From: Papio anubis
Lineage: Eukaryota > Chordata > Mammalia > Primates > Cercopithecidae
Reading direction: 5' to 3'
Assembly: GCF_008728515.1 (NCBI RefSeq)
Contig: NC_044977.1
Span: 6,719,501-6,783,500 of the forward strand
DNA length: 64,000 nucleotides
In this document: positions 34,080-46,335 of the stretch, in pieces
How the letters are laid out: every line of letters starts with the position of its first letter
Numbering within the stretch: the first letter of the stretch is position 1
Notes under the pieces: generated by a model
The model's input: only the letters and a program-made list of their open reading frames with translations
The model's database searches: none
What the model was told of the DNA's origin: nothing
Program-made: the position numbers and the translations under genes

Positions 34080-34370
34080 TTCTTCTTAAATCCTCGCAGG
34101 TCCGTGTGGCTTCTTGTAAACATCTTAATTTTAGGAAATTTCGCAGAATGTTTAATTACCAGAAGGAGAACATGCTATTAATCAAATTTGGAATGCTACC
34201 ATTACAAATAAATGATTGTAGGCAAATTGAGGATTTAATTGCTTCATTCAAACGCAACATTCTGCTTGCTTTCTCTTTGAAATCTTCCCCAAATAAAGAT
34301 GGCACAATAACATCTTGAAGAAAGTACTGATGAACCTCATTTAATTTGCTTTTATCCATTTTAAGATTCT
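34080..34370. promoter_or_regulatory. Candidate conserved non-coding element
   Basis: A single-copy block with clustered homeodomain-type cores: 'tttaattacc' (34151-34160), 'gctattaatc' (34174-34183), 'aatgattg' (34211-34218) and 'gatttaattgc' (34232-34242), plus a TEAD-like 'ggaatg' (34190-34195). This composition is common in deeply conserved enhancers of gene deserts. No frame on either strand is convincing as coding. This is inference from motif density alone; conservation was not tested. Confidence 0.25.
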
Positions 34371-34781
34371 ACTTCTATTAAAAAGGAATAGCTTGTTGAT
34401 TAGAAAACAGTCCAGTATTATGACAGATTCAATCTCCCCAAACAACTGACTTTCAGTTTGGCTCCAGTGAAAGAGTATTGCCTGAGATGATATTTATTTT
34501 GCTAGTTCTCATATAGTTTAAACTCCATAGTTGAGTCAAAATGTTAAAAGAATAAAATGGCCAGAGAACTCTGAGAAATCTTATTAATTTTGTAATGGTG
34601 TTGAGAGCTTAACCAAATCTTTTTCTTCCTTAAAGGAATTGCCTTGAGCAAATCAGAGGGCTTTTCTTTTTAACTGCTGAAAAGGGGTAGACCTTTATCT
34701 GGTTTGCTGCGTATGAACTAATAAATGTGGAACCTAGGAATGTCTTAGGGAAACTTGTCTATGTTAATTGTGATTTTGGGG

Positions 34782-34821
34782 ATACACACACACAAATATG
34801 CATAGACAAGTGTGTGTGTAT
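34782..34821. repeat. Inverted CA/TG microsatellite, hairpin-capable
   Basis: ATACACACACAC (34782-34793) and its exact reverse complement (34810-34821) are separated by 16 bases, so a 12-bp stem could form. Confidence 0.7.
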
Positions 34822-35547
34822 ACACATATAAATATATACAACTACTAATATGAACGAACAGAAAGTAGAAATAAACCAAATGGGGGAAATTCTCATAGAA
34901 GACATCATCTAACTTCTCTTGCCTGTGTGATAATCTTTGTCATGATCTACCATGGGACCAATAATAAAATATTTAGATACATTTAGCCTCTCAACACACA
35001 TTCTGCTGCTTTTTTATGTTTATGACTATAAGCACAAATATAACTTTAGCTACTATTAAAAAGTATAGAAATGCCACAGAGCTGTTGTTTATGAAAAGTT
35101 CATATGGTATTTTATGATTAAATCTAGGGGTCAGTAGTAATGAAATACCAACTGGCAAAGGAATGGCAGGTGTAGTGAAGAACAGGTATTATTCTAAACG
35201 TCTAGAAATAATACATAATCAACACTTCCCTATTTATTAATTCCATGTTCACATTATTTTCATACATTGCACCCAGGTCCACGCTGGTGATCAAAGAGAT
35301 CTACTGTTGTCCTTAGGCCCTGGGCGCTGAGAGAAGATGGGTTTAATGCCATGAAAATCCATGAACCTACTCATATCTATGAGTTCCTTTTTGTATCTAT
35401 AATTGTACTTAGAACTGACCCCTTGCACAAGTTAGATGATAAATGTAGTTCATATTTGCTACACTCCAGTTTCTCTATATGTGTTTTTCAAAAATCTAAA
35501 TCCCTAAATACTTTTCCATGTCTTCTCTGTTCTTCTATTTAGTTCAC

Positions 35548-35622
35548 ACATAATAATTAAATATTGAGTGCTTATGATGAGCCAGGCACTCAGCTAAGTG
35601 CTAGTTACACTTTGGATAAAAA
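35548..35622 (-). mobile_element. MIR or L2 3'-end fragment, reversed
   Basis: 'ttgagtgcttatgatgagcc' and 'aggcactcagctaagtgcta' match the reversed MIR (or LINE2 terminal) motif 'gagcgcttactatgtgccaggcact' over about 50 bases. Too short to choose between the two. Confidence 0.6.
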
Positions 35623-35849
35623 ATATTTTTAAAAAGTGAAAATTCCTATTTTTCGTGGGCGGGGAGCAGGCCTCCATATTTAATCCATTTCTACCTATAA
35701 CATTTCATCCACTTAGGATTAACAGGTTAGTTTTCTGCTAATTTCTAACAAAATAATTATTAACATGGCTTCAATATAATGTCTTCATCTTTTGACAGAA
35801 GTTTTCTTTGCATACAGTACTCTCTAATTTCTAGAGAAATGTTGTGTGG

Positions 35850-36253
35850 TGATATGTTTTGGATGTTTGTTCCCTCCAATTTTCATGTTGAAATGTGATC
35901 TCCAGTGTTGGAAGTGGGGCTTAATAGATTTAGTGTCCTACCAGAGGCAATGAGTGAGTTCTCACTTTATTAGTTCCTTTGAAAGCTGGTTGTTTAAAAA
36001 AGCCAGACCCCCTCCTCCTCTCTCTCTCTGGTTCCTCTCTCTGCCATGTGACGCACCTGCTCCCCCTTTACCTTCTGCCATGAGTAAAAACTTCCTAAAG
36101 TTTCACCAAAAACTAAACAGATGTTAATGCCATTTATGTACAGCCTGCAAAACCAATAAACCTTTATTTGGAAAAGAGCCAAATAAACCTCTTTTCTTTA
36201 TAAATTTTTCAGCCTCAGGTATTCATTTATAGCAAAAAACCCAGACTAATACA
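35850..36253 (+). mobile_element. MST-type MaLR LTR (MSTA/MSTB)
   Basis: A 404-bp sense LTR from 'tgatatgttttggatgtttg' to 'cccagactaataca'. It keeps 'atctccagtgttggaagtgg', 'gtgagttctcactttattag', 'tctgccatgtgacgcacctg' and 'cctcttttctttataaattt'. The sequence 'gccaataaac' in the consensus place of the polyadenylation signal appears as 'accaataaac' (36151), with a second 'aaataaac' at 36181. Flanks TGTGG and TATTG match at 3 of 5 positions, so the duplication is weak. It is opposite in orientation to the MST/THE1 LTRs at 8.1 and 14.4 kb. Confidence 0.88.
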
Positions 36254-37815
36254 TATTGTATGCATGTATTTATATGTACATAAATACAGGCATTTTTTAT
36301 AACAAGTATAATTTTAGAGGTGTTAATTTAGTGGGACCCAGAATTTAGAAAAAATATGTCTTCAATAAATTTCTTTCAGAAAATTTTTCAACACTAACCT
36401 CAAATATAAGGATTTTTTCCAAAAGCATATTATGGCCTTTTTTTTCCTCTAAAAAGTAGGCACAAGGCAACATTCCCTGTAGATTTTTTTCTGAGTTTCT
36501 CTAACTGAAGGAGGCTTTCGGAATTCTATTTGCATTTATCTATCATATAGTCTCCTCTGTGCTTCTTTTTGTGCATCTTTCTCACAGAACCGACAAAGAC
36601 ATACTGCAAATATATTTTATTCTTATTTTATTACTTGCATTTTTGGTAGAAAATAAGATGACATACTTTAAATGCAAAATAAATCATGACATGTAATGCA
36701 CATCATTTATTTAAATTATCCATTCAGACATATTGTTTATAGCATACTTTCCTTTTGAACATGCCACTTCAGAATTCTCTCATGTAGCGTTTCTTAATAA
36801 CTAAGTACCGATATTTCAAAATTTTAGACAGTTTGTTCCCTTTATATACAGGAAAAATTACTTTTGAGGGAATCACCATCTCTTCCTATTATAGAAAAGC
36901 TAATAATCTGTAATAAAGCTCAGAGTTTAAAATGTTAATTATAATAAAGAAGGAAAATAAAGTCTTGAAGAATGGCTCTACCATTTTCCAAGTGCCTTAG
37001 TCACAAGTTTTGCTATTTCACAGATGCACCAAAAAAGAGATAAATTGACAGTTTCTGCTGTTGGTCCACACTTTATTCCAGTGAGGCAGGGGACGGGGTG
37101 GGGATACTGCTTAGGAATCCATAAAAATGCTGTAAGTTTGAGTGAAATTTCAAATGAAGGCTCTTTGTGCCATGAGATTCTCTAACAGCCCATACAATAC
37201 AGAGACTGCACATGTAGGGACTAATTTATTTAAAAAGTAATTTATTTACACTTGTTATCATGTTATTTATTTGTTTAAAATCAGAGAAACTCAACACACA
37301 CATCAGACCAAGAAGAGCAGATCTTGAAAATGCTCTAACAATATTCTAAAATTTTGTTAGCAATTTTGATTTGACAACAAATCTCCATAAAATGAGTAAC
37401 TAAACAGTGCAGAAAGGCCACTCGTATGAAAATCTTCAAGATTACTTTCCTATTTTGTCTAATATCCAATTATGGAAATAATAATGATAATACTTGTTGA
37501 ATATATAAGACATGTTAAAACTTCTTGTCACCCATCTCTTTCTCTCTTTTTTCATCAACAGTCACAAACAGTAGTTACAGTTAGTCATGGAATAAAAAGA
37601 AAAAAGGAAGAAAAAAGAAGTGTGACAAAAGAGGAACTAACAGCCCTGGTGGTCAGGAATAGCTACAGTCTAGGAAAATGATCCCTGGCAGCCTGTTTAA
37701 TAGCTCTTAGGGAAGTGATAGAAGAAAAGAAAAATACTTAGTGAACAACAGATTTTTACTGTATATAAGAGAACCATGTTCAACAATCTAGATGCCTTAT
37801 CTTCTGAAGTCTTTA
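36254..37815. other. Unassigned AT-rich intergenic sequence
   Basis: No named repeat. A short G-rich patch, 'gggacggggtgggg', lies at about 37089-37102. Confidence 0.4.
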
Positions 37816-38997
37816 TTTAGGTCTTCATCCAACAAATATTGATTGAGTGTTTACTATGTACCACATCCTGTTCTAGGTACTTTGAACAGGACAGTGAGCA
37901 AATGAAATACAAATATATGTTTTCACGGTCCTTATATTCTAGGTAAGAAACTGGGAATGAACAAGTTAGTTAACTTAAAATATGTAGTAAGTTATATAGT
38001 GTTTGCAATTAGCATATATGGTAATATAAACTTCTATAGTGTTACTATATATACTAAATATATAGTAATATAGATTGTGATAAATGTTAAAGAGAAGTAT
38101 TATATAAAGTACGAAAAGAGTATGGGGAAATAACAATTTTAGTATGGTGGTTATGAAAAATATCACTGAGTTTGAGTTTGGGGGCAGTGAGGAACTCTCT
38201 GTAACATGTGGGAAAATAATATTCTACATGGAGGGATAACAACTGAACAGACTCTGAGCAAATGAGGTGTTCCTGGCTGTGTCTGACAAAGAATATGGGG
38301 CAATGTTGTTAGAGGCGTGTGAAGGAGAAGAAGAACAGTAGGATAGGACATGAACTCTTGGAGGTGACAAGCTAAATTATGAAATCCTTCATAAGCCAAT
38401 GAAGGATGATTCTAGCTTTTTTTCTGTATGAAAAGGAAAACATAGAAGGAATATAATCTGATGTGTATTCAGGACCTCTCTGTTGATTGCCATGATGGTT
38501 TCACGAGTGTATACATAAGTCAAATATTATTTAAATGAACCCTTAAAATATGTATAATTTTTAATGCTAATTACGATTCAACAAACGCTGTCAAAAAATT
38601 CATCTGGTTGCAACGTTGACAATAGTGTCCCAGGGGCAAGCTGTTGCAGAGACACCTGTCTGGGGTTAATACAATAATGAACTTGTGAGATCACAGTACC
38701 TTGGACCAAGATGATATCAGCGAAGATGATGAGAAGTGAGCATGTGCCGGATACATTCTGATGCTGATGAGTATATCAAGGTTTTCTGTCTAAGCAACTA
38801 TGAAGATAGGTTTCTTATTACCTAAGACGCAAAAAATTAAACGAGAAGCAGGCTTGGGTATGGACTAACAGGAGCTCAATTTTAGAAGTGTTATGACTGA
38901 GATTCCTAACAAATATCCAAGTGAAACTGCCAAATAGGCAGTTGAAATAAAGTTCAGTTCAGTGAGGCAATATAGGCTAATGATAGGAATTTAAAGC

Positions 38998-39090
38998 TAT
39001 CTATCTATCTCTCTCTCTATGTATCTATCTATCTATCATCTGTGTATCTGTCTATATATACATATATCTCTATATCTATATGTCTAGCTA
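38998..39090. repeat. (TATC)n / (TC)n microsatellite inside LINE2
   Basis: About 90 bases of CTAT/TATC tetramers with a TC run, grading into 'tatatatctctatatctata'. Confidence 0.9.
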
Positions 39091-39333
39091 ATGCTTAAAA
39101 GTATAAAACTGTGTGTTATTACTTAGGAAAAGAGTAGACTATGAAAGAGGGACAAAAATAGTAATCTATGGGAGCATCTCCATAATTAGAAGTTGGGGAG
39201 ATGATATAGGATCAGTAAAGGAAACCGACAGAAAATGGCCAGAAAATAGAAGGAAACTCAAGAAAGACAGAGTGATTAACCATGTAAATTACTATTATTA
39301 TACAAAGTAAAATGGACCTTTTGAAATAACCTT

Positions 39334-39530
39334 CACTGAAACCCCGTCTCTACTAAGATTACAAGAAAATTCGATGAGCGTGGTGGTGGGCACCTGTAAT
39401 CCCAGCTACTCTGAGGCAGAATAATCGCTTGAACACCGGAGGCAGAGTTTGCAGTGAGCCGAGATTGCACCATTGCGCTCCAGCCTGGACAACAAGAGGA
39501 AAAATCCATCTCAAAAATAAATAAATAAAT
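39334..39530 (+). mobile_element. 5'-truncated Alu with target duplication
   Basis: Begins inside the left monomer at 'ctgaaaccccgtctctacta' and ends in (AAAT)n. Flanked by AATAACCTT (39325-39333 and 39531-39539), so it was truncated during insertion. It lies inside the LINE2 relic. Confidence 0.88.
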
Positions 39531-40345
39531 AATAACCTTTCATACCATTGAAGTAATGTCAATGCTAGGCAATTGAGAGGGAAAACCTTACCGGACAAAG
39601 TTTCAGAGAGACTAGGAGAGAAATTAGAGACAGTGAATGTAGACAACTGGTTTCCTGGGTTTTTTTCTCTAAAGGGATAAGGAGAATTATGGCAGTAACT
39701 GAAGAAGGAAATGGGCTTAACAATTTGTTTAAGGTGGGAACAAACAGCATCTTCCTATGTTAGTAGAAATGAACTTTTAGGCTGAGAAAATTTGATGTCA
39801 CAATAATTAGGGAAGAATTGCTGGAATTATGGCATTAAGCCAGCAAGAGGACTTGTGATTAAGTGCATGAATATAGAAGCTGGTCTTAACTAGGGCATGG
39901 CTAGCTCATGCAAAGAGAACATAGGATGCATACCTACAAATGCAGATAAGTGGATGAATGTGGTTGTCCCATGTAAAAATCCAGTGTAATTTATTTTTCT
40001 TTTTCAATAAAATAGGAAGAAAGACTATTGAGTGTAAGGTTGGGGAAAAGGGTGTTGGAAATTTGTGGAGGAAGAAGAAATCATGACAGAGGCATTTTAA
40101 AGGTAGAAGAGCGAATACACTCAGGATGTCTAATAATTGCCTGGCAGCATTAGGACCTACTTGAGGTTCATAAAAATGGATAGAAATGAATAGTAGTCAA
40201 CACAGTATCATTATTTTTTTCCTTAGTCATATTCAAACAAGCAGATGCAGTTATAGGATAGGAGGAGAAAAGATTTATAAAGGATTTTGGCTTAGTCAAA
40301 ACGAGAGAGATACAGGGATGAGAGTTCTGAGTCCCATTTTTCTGG

Positions 40346-41016
40346 CTTCAAAGCTCTTTTGCTAAATTATTCTGCTATATTCTTCCTGAAGCAACCACAT
40401 AGATTCTGAGGAGAAAAGGAAAATAAAATATGTCATCTTCTAGATGCTTAGAAGAGGTAAAAATATGTAGATACCAGAGATTTTAAAAAACTAATTATAA
40501 CAAGGTTTGTGCTTTTCAGTTAGATTCATTGTACTAGACAGTAAATATTTTCGAAGTTTCTTTCAGTCCAACTAGACAAAAGTGGATGAACATTGTAAAG
40601 GGACTTTCCTCTAACAGATTTTTTACCATATGAGAAAACATATTTTGGCAAAATCTTCCTCTCGGTAAATACCGTAAAAATTGTGTTAATAAGAAAAGAA
40701 ACAACTTTTGTTAATTTTGAAGTTTTACATATTCTAAGAAAGGCTATTCTTAATGTTACTATTGATGTTCATGTATGTGGCAAACAAAATGCCAAATGAA
40801 AACTACCATGGTTTAGATTCAGTTTTACAGATTGTTTGTTTTAGATGAATTACAATGTTTGACATAGCTGTTACTTGTATACCTAAAATTAACACAAAAC
40901 ACTTAAATTTTAATTGCAATTAATATAGAAGTAAATATTTTTATTTCAAACATTAGAAGTCTGTCTGAAACTTATGACCTAAAACAAAAATTTAGCAGTT
41001 AAATTTGGCCACTTAT
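40346..41016. other. Unassigned AT-rich sequence
   Basis: A weak MIR-like phrase ('tctggcttcaaagctctttt') occurs at about 40341-40360. Nothing else recognised. Confidence 0.35.
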
Positions 41017-41192
41017 ATCTACTGAACTCTTACTATATTTCAGATGCTGTTTTCGTATAATTCAGATGCTGTTTTCAGTGCTTTACAAGAATTTTCTCAC
41101 TTGAAGTACACAACACTCTGAAATAGAAGCCAAAATTATTCTCATTTTACAGAATAAAGCCCAGAGAGGATTTATACAAGGCCACATATCAT
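41017..41192 (-). mobile_element. MIR SINE, reversed
   Basis: Reversed MIR order: 'actgaactcttactatattt', 'cagtgctttacaagaatttt', 'attctcattttacagaataa', 'agcccagagaggatttatac', 'aaggccacat'. It contains a private 22-bp partial tandem duplication (41039-41060, partly repeated at 41061-41076, 'ttcagatgctgttttc'). Confidence 0.8.
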
Positions 41193-42215
41193 CTCCATTG
41201 TAAGAATTTTTGTGTAAATATCATCTGTGTAGATAAATATGCATTCCTTTGTACAAAATATTGCATTATAATTTTTTGAAATCAGCTTGTAGTCATTTGG
41301 AATTTGGTATTTGTTCTTTAAAGGAATATTCCAATTCAATCCAAATGAAAACCCTTTAGGAAAATTCAAATCATGGCCCAATGAGAAGGGAAAGAGAAAG
41401 AAACAAACATAAAATAGGAAATGGAAAATAAAATATATGATTAAAAAACACAATTTCACAGATATTTTGTAGAATTCCTTTATAATCTGCCATAGAAAAT
41501 GTTAAAGACAAGACATTTTACACAAATTTATACATATTCACAAATAGTATACATGTATGTCTACACACAGAAACACGAGTTGAAATACTTGAGCATTTTG
41601 CAAACTTTCTAGCAAATGCCACTTTTTTGGAAATACTGTTAAAATGCAAAAACATGTAAGTTAAAGACATAATTGTTAAATAAAATGTACTTTATATGTT
41701 TAGCCTAACGAAATATATGGTAAATTCACTTGAATCAGGAAAATTAAAATGATCTCTCCAAGCTAGTGTGGTTTCTTGAAGACAAAATAAATACTCTGGT
41801 TGACAGTTATCGGAAAGTTATTTTGTTATTATATGTTTTTAAATATTAGGGTATTAAATATTAGGATATTTAATGCATAATGCAAACATTAATGTAGCAT
41901 TTTCTGCTCAACTAATTATGATGATTGATAGGAATATACATATACAAGAAAGAATTCCTGACTTGAAGGAGGCCATTGTGTAAAGAAAGGAAATACATAT
42001 TATTATAAATTATAATCTGGCTGGCAAAAATAAAGACAGGATGATATGAAAGCCCACAGAATGAGTATTTGAACCAGATTTTTACATGTGAATATGCTTA
42101 TGGATATCAGAAAATGTTTCACAAAGGACGTGAGAGAAAGTAGAATCCTAAAGATGAGTAGCAATTAGCAAAGTTGATGTAGACTGTAAGTAGAAAGGAA
42201 ATTGCTAAAAGAAAT
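41193..42215. other. Unassigned AT-rich intergenic sequence
   Basis: No named repeat or exon. A 95-codon minus-strand frame at 41172-41459 is F/Y-rich, typical of chance translation of AT-rich DNA. Confidence 0.4.
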
Positions 42216-42848
42216 ACCGTTGCAGCTCTGATTCAACAGCACCAATACCTACAACCCAGATTATTACAGTAGCCTGCTAAGTGTCCTCCTGCCTTTACCT
42301 TTTTTCCCTACACCCAGGTCTTCGTGCAACAGCTCAAGTAACAGTTAAATTGCTATCTCTCAAAATCTTTCCATGACTGCCAAAATCCTTAAAAGACCCT
42401 CTGAGATTCCTGCTCCCCTTGTCTTACCACACCGATTCGCATCAACCCCTCTCTTCTTTCTTTCTCAAATGTAACAGGTAGGCTTCTTAGGGTGTTTGGA
42501 CCTGACGTTCCATCCACTTTTCCCTATATGACTTCCTCCTTATTTTTCTCCATCTTTATTTAATGCCACCTTCTCAAAGCTACCCAACTTGACCATCAAA
42601 ATATAAATGAACACTCCCTTCTGTGGTGCATTTTTTCCCCATAGCATTCAGTACTGACTAATAAAGCATGAGATCTACTCATTAGTTATTTTTGTATATA
42701 CTGTGTTTCCCCTGGGAAAAGGAGATTTTTCAACTAAAGGAAGGTGGGGATTATTTCCTGTTTTTAGTACTCATGCATGCCAAGGACCAAAAACATTATT
42801 GAGCCTATACTGAGTGTTCAATAAATATTTAGTGAATATCACAACAGA
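42216..42848 (+). mobile_element. LINE2 relic, 3' end, sense
   Basis: In order: 'cagattattacagtagcctg', 'ctaagtgtcctcctgccttt', 'atctttccatgactgccaaa', 'atgccaccttctcaaagcta', then the LINE2 end 'gagtgttcaataaatattta' and 'gtgaatatc' at 42812-42840. About 630 bp, diverged and non-coding. It points toward the reversed LINE2 at 44.26 kb (tail to tail). Confidence 0.7.
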
Positions 42849-44255
42849 ATGGAATGTTACATGTGAGAAGGTACAGAGAAGTAGGCATCCGACTATCTAG
42901 AAACTTGAAGTGGTTCAGAAATTCTAGAATCTTTAAGCTTGAATGTTAATATCAGAGAAATATCATTCTAAACACTATGCAAAGGCTATTCTGGCGTGAT
43001 GCTAAATATAAGGAATATATTTATCTTGAACAAATAGGATAGAGAAACCTAGGGCTCACATTAAAACATGAAAAATGTATGTCGGAAGAGTAAACATTAA
43101 AGTTTTATTTAGTAAGCATTACTCGGAGATGTAAAACCGTCAGATGCATAGGGCCATATAATAGCCCCAGCTTGTTTAGCATGGGTTGGAGAGAAAAAAA
43201 ATTGAACATGTGAACCTCCCTTCACTCCCATTCCAAATTTTAAAAATGTGATACAAATAATGAAAGGTCTGGCCTTATACAGAGTTGTATAAAAAATTAG
43301 AAGTTACTTTTCCTTGGAAGAGTTTGTAAAAAAGCTAAGTGTGTGCCTGTTAAAATAAGTCCATTATGTCCCTGTAGGACTCTTAAGTTAATTGTAATAA
43401 CAAGCTATATATGATTTTATATTAGAAAAAAATTCTTGGCTTCTTGTGAGACAAAAAGACAAAAGGTAAAGGAAAGCTTTTTGTCGTACAGATTTTCTAT
43501 TAAATCTCTCCCTCTCTCCCTCTTTCTCATACTTTTTCTATTATAAATTAGAAATAAAGTTTAAATCACTTAGAAGATTATTTTTTATACCCGAGAAGCC
43601 AGACAGGAGTATAATCTATTCTGAAATTCATGAGAAAATCCTTTAAAATGTCAGACAACAGTTAAAACATTCTATGATTAGGGCATATTTTAATTTTCTT
43701 AATGTCAAAACTCTGCTGTGGGAAAAGCTTATGCACACTCATTTCATATTCACATGAGCTGATATTAAAATGGAGCCATACTCTTAGAAGTATCGATATC
43801 AGGGATTGAGAATATCTTTCAAAAAAAGACCAGTCTGACCTTCAGGGAAGACAGTACAGAGTGAGATGAACCAGAAATAAAATCACTTTTCAACAATATA
43901 TAGCATACTTTATTCTAAAGGGAGCTGAGCAAGGGTGGGTCAGCATTTTGTAAAACGGTGTTGTTCACTAAATACATCCCCATTTAATAATAGGGACTGA
44001 CCCGGCAGAGTCTTAGTATGAGTTGCATACAATGATTTTAAGTGTAACATGCTATTATTCTTTCAAATTAAGCATGAGGGGCAATGGAAGGGCTCTGTGA
44101 ATATCTTCCAGGCATAGATAGACAAAGGCAGACAAATTTAATGCCTTTAACAATTTATAAATATTTCTTAATATTACGCAACATACCAGGTGCTAACCAG
44201 TAGATTTTTTATTTCGTTGAGCTCAGGTTTCATAAGTACCTGTTTTTTGCTTTTT
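42849..44255. other. Unassigned AT-rich intergenic sequence
   Basis: No named element; a short CT-rich tract at about 43505-43530. Confidence 0.4.
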
Positions 44256-44800
44256 TTTTTCTTTTTTGTGCTGGACACTGTGCTGTAAAAGGCCCTGCCC
44301 TCAGGGTGTTACATTTTAGTGAGAAGGACAATGAAAATATGCCAATATTTAAGTAGTGAACAGGACTATGAAAAAATGGCAAGCAGGATATGGGGATAAA
44401 ATATGACAGGGAAGGCACTCTTTTTGATAGCAGGAAAGAAAGTTCACTTAGAAGAGGGAACATTGTAGCAGTAGTCCAAGAAGTTGGAGCCAAACCACGT
44501 GATTACAATGGAGAAGGGCCTGTTTGGAAGAGGGGATAGCAAGATCAGTAATATTGAGGTAGAAAGATGCTTCGCATATTTTTGGAAAAGTAGATGCCTA
44601 GGATGGCTGGAACAGAGAGAAAAAGGCAGAAGAGTCATAGGTGGTGAGGTAAGTACAAGAGTCACATAGTTTCACGTCATGGAAGACCTTGCACGTGACT
44701 TTGCCACTAACGAGGGTTTTAGACATTTTACTCATTGTGAAGAAAAGTCATTGGACAGCTTAGTAACTGGATTCACACTTAAAAACCTATAAAGAGTAAA
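44256..44800 (-). mobile_element. LINE2 relic, reversed
   Basis: Reversed LINE2 order: 'ctggacactgtgctgtaaaa', 'ggccctgccctcagggtgtt', 'acattttagtgagaaggaca', 'gacagggaaggcactctttt', 'ggctggaacagagagaaaaa', 'tcatggaagaccttgcacgt', 'gagggttttagacattttac'. Non-coding. Confidence 0.6.
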
Positions 44801-46335
44801 CAGCCTCCTGTAATTTATATTCTCGTGGCTTTGACTACAAAGAAATGAACTTGAATTTGGGGTTGGTAACAGCAGCAACTAAAGACAAAACAGTACACGA
44901 CCTCATATACTACTATCGATATTAGCACGTACTGGTTCTTTCTATTTTAAATATTTAAATATTTTAAAAATAAAAAAAGGCAGGGAAATCTGAGTCTTTT
45001 ATATATACTGTTTCCACTCAAGAGAAATTTTGATCATGACCTCCTTAGAGAGGGCAAAATAAACCAAAAAAAAAAAAAGAGAGGATGCTTTGCAAACAAA
45101 ACAAAAACATTAAAAAATAGCAATGTCATCATGTATTGGACAATGTCAATATAATTGTTGAAATGTTAAAATGGAGCATGTAAAATATAACAGAAAACAG
45201 CCAAAAGCAAAAAATCCTAATGTAATCCTTTAAAGTACATTTAAGATACATGAAGAAAAATTAGACAACCATGGCCAACTTAAAATAACGCATGCATAAC
45301 TGAACTCCTTCCGAATCATCTGACTACTGAGATATGCACAAGAAATACTTCTCAAACTGGTGACCAAACTCCTTGGAAAGATACTAGTTAGGAACTTCAG
45401 GAAACTCCAGTAACATGCAAATTTTGTGTATGGACAACAAGTTTAAAAATCTCCTATTGGCTTGCTTAATAGACTAATAGCAAATAGCCCTTACTTCTAT
45501 ACAAAATTGAAATCCATGTAGTTATCTGTTATTTATTTACAAGAATCTATGAAAGGACTTTCATTCTTGAATTATGCTACAGCCCAGCAGGAAATATTTG
45601 ATTGCTATAGGTCCTACACTGAAAGAAACTATTCAAGTCTAAAAACTTGGAGTCATATCTTGGACATATCAGTGGATATGTCAATATTTTTTGACTAGCA
45701 TAACAAAAAATTAGGTAATGAGGATACTGGGAATATTTACATTCAATGTCAGATGCAAAGTGCTATTTTTTAAAAAACTGTAGGGTTAAATTAAAAACAC
45801 TGATTTTGTTGAATCTTCTTTTAATATATGTTAATATATGTTGTACTAATATTATGATTTATTGTTTTACTTGTATTTATTTGCATTCTGTGTTAAAACC
45901 TAGATTTGTCCTTCAAACAACAAAAAATAAGTTGAAGAGAAAATAAATATGCGTTATCAGATTTTTGGATCACACGTATTCAAAGCAGTAAATTTTGTAT
46001 ATTTGATGTTATTTGGATACAAACACACTTTTTTTTCTTTAGTTCCTAGAGCATAAAATAAACTCAGAAGTCAAATAAAAATTTATATACAGGTATTGCT
46101 ATTTTAGTTAAATATAATCCTTAACTTTTCCATTAGTTTTTGTGAAACTGATTTTTATTGTATGAGAAAAATATTTAATATATTTGAGAAGGGTAATGGT
46201 AGAAAAATTTTTCAAATTGTATCTTTATCTCACATTCAGTGGATATATAATGAATCATAAATTATGTAGCCAATTGTCAGATAACTGGCATTGCATATTA
46301 CATTTGTTTTTTAATATATGTATTTCTATACTTTA
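44801..46335. other. Unassigned AT-rich intergenic sequence
   Basis: No named repeat. 'ttaatatatgttaatatatg' at about 45822-45841 is a small direct repeat. Short frames are unsupported. Confidence 0.4.

Larger units (their letters stand above)
32306..35540. other. Unassigned AT-rich sequence, with a candidate conserved block
   Basis: About 3.2 kb without named transposons. A pyrimidine-rich tract lies at 33535-33670, and an inverted CA/TG microsatellite at 34782-34821. 34080-34370 has clustered TAATTA-like motifs and is listed separately. Confidence 0.4.
37817..40345 (-). mobile_element. Long LINE2 relic, reversed, about 2.3 kb of element
   Basis: Starts with the reversed LINE2 terminus ('tccaacaaatattgattgag', 'gtttactatgtaccacatcc', 'gtccttatattctaggtaag'). 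It continues through reversed ORF2 phrases in order: 'atataatctgatgtg' (38452), 'gggtatggactaacaggagc' (38856), 'caaatatccaagtgaaactg' (38911), 'ataggcagttgaaataaagt' (38935), 'aaagagtagactatgaaaga' (39128), 'agaagttggggagatgatat' (39188), 'gacagtgaatgtagacaact' (39630) and 'gcagtaactgaagaaggaaa' (39691). Interrupted by a TATC microsatellite (38998-39090) and an Alu (39334-39530). Coding capacity is gone. LINE2 predates placental mammals, so such a long traceable copy is noteworthy. Confidence 0.6.

Noticed and set aside
39000..39090. Regular short repeats considered as a CRISPR-like or satellite array
   Set aside because: The unit is a 4-bp microsatellite without spacers, and the host is a primate.
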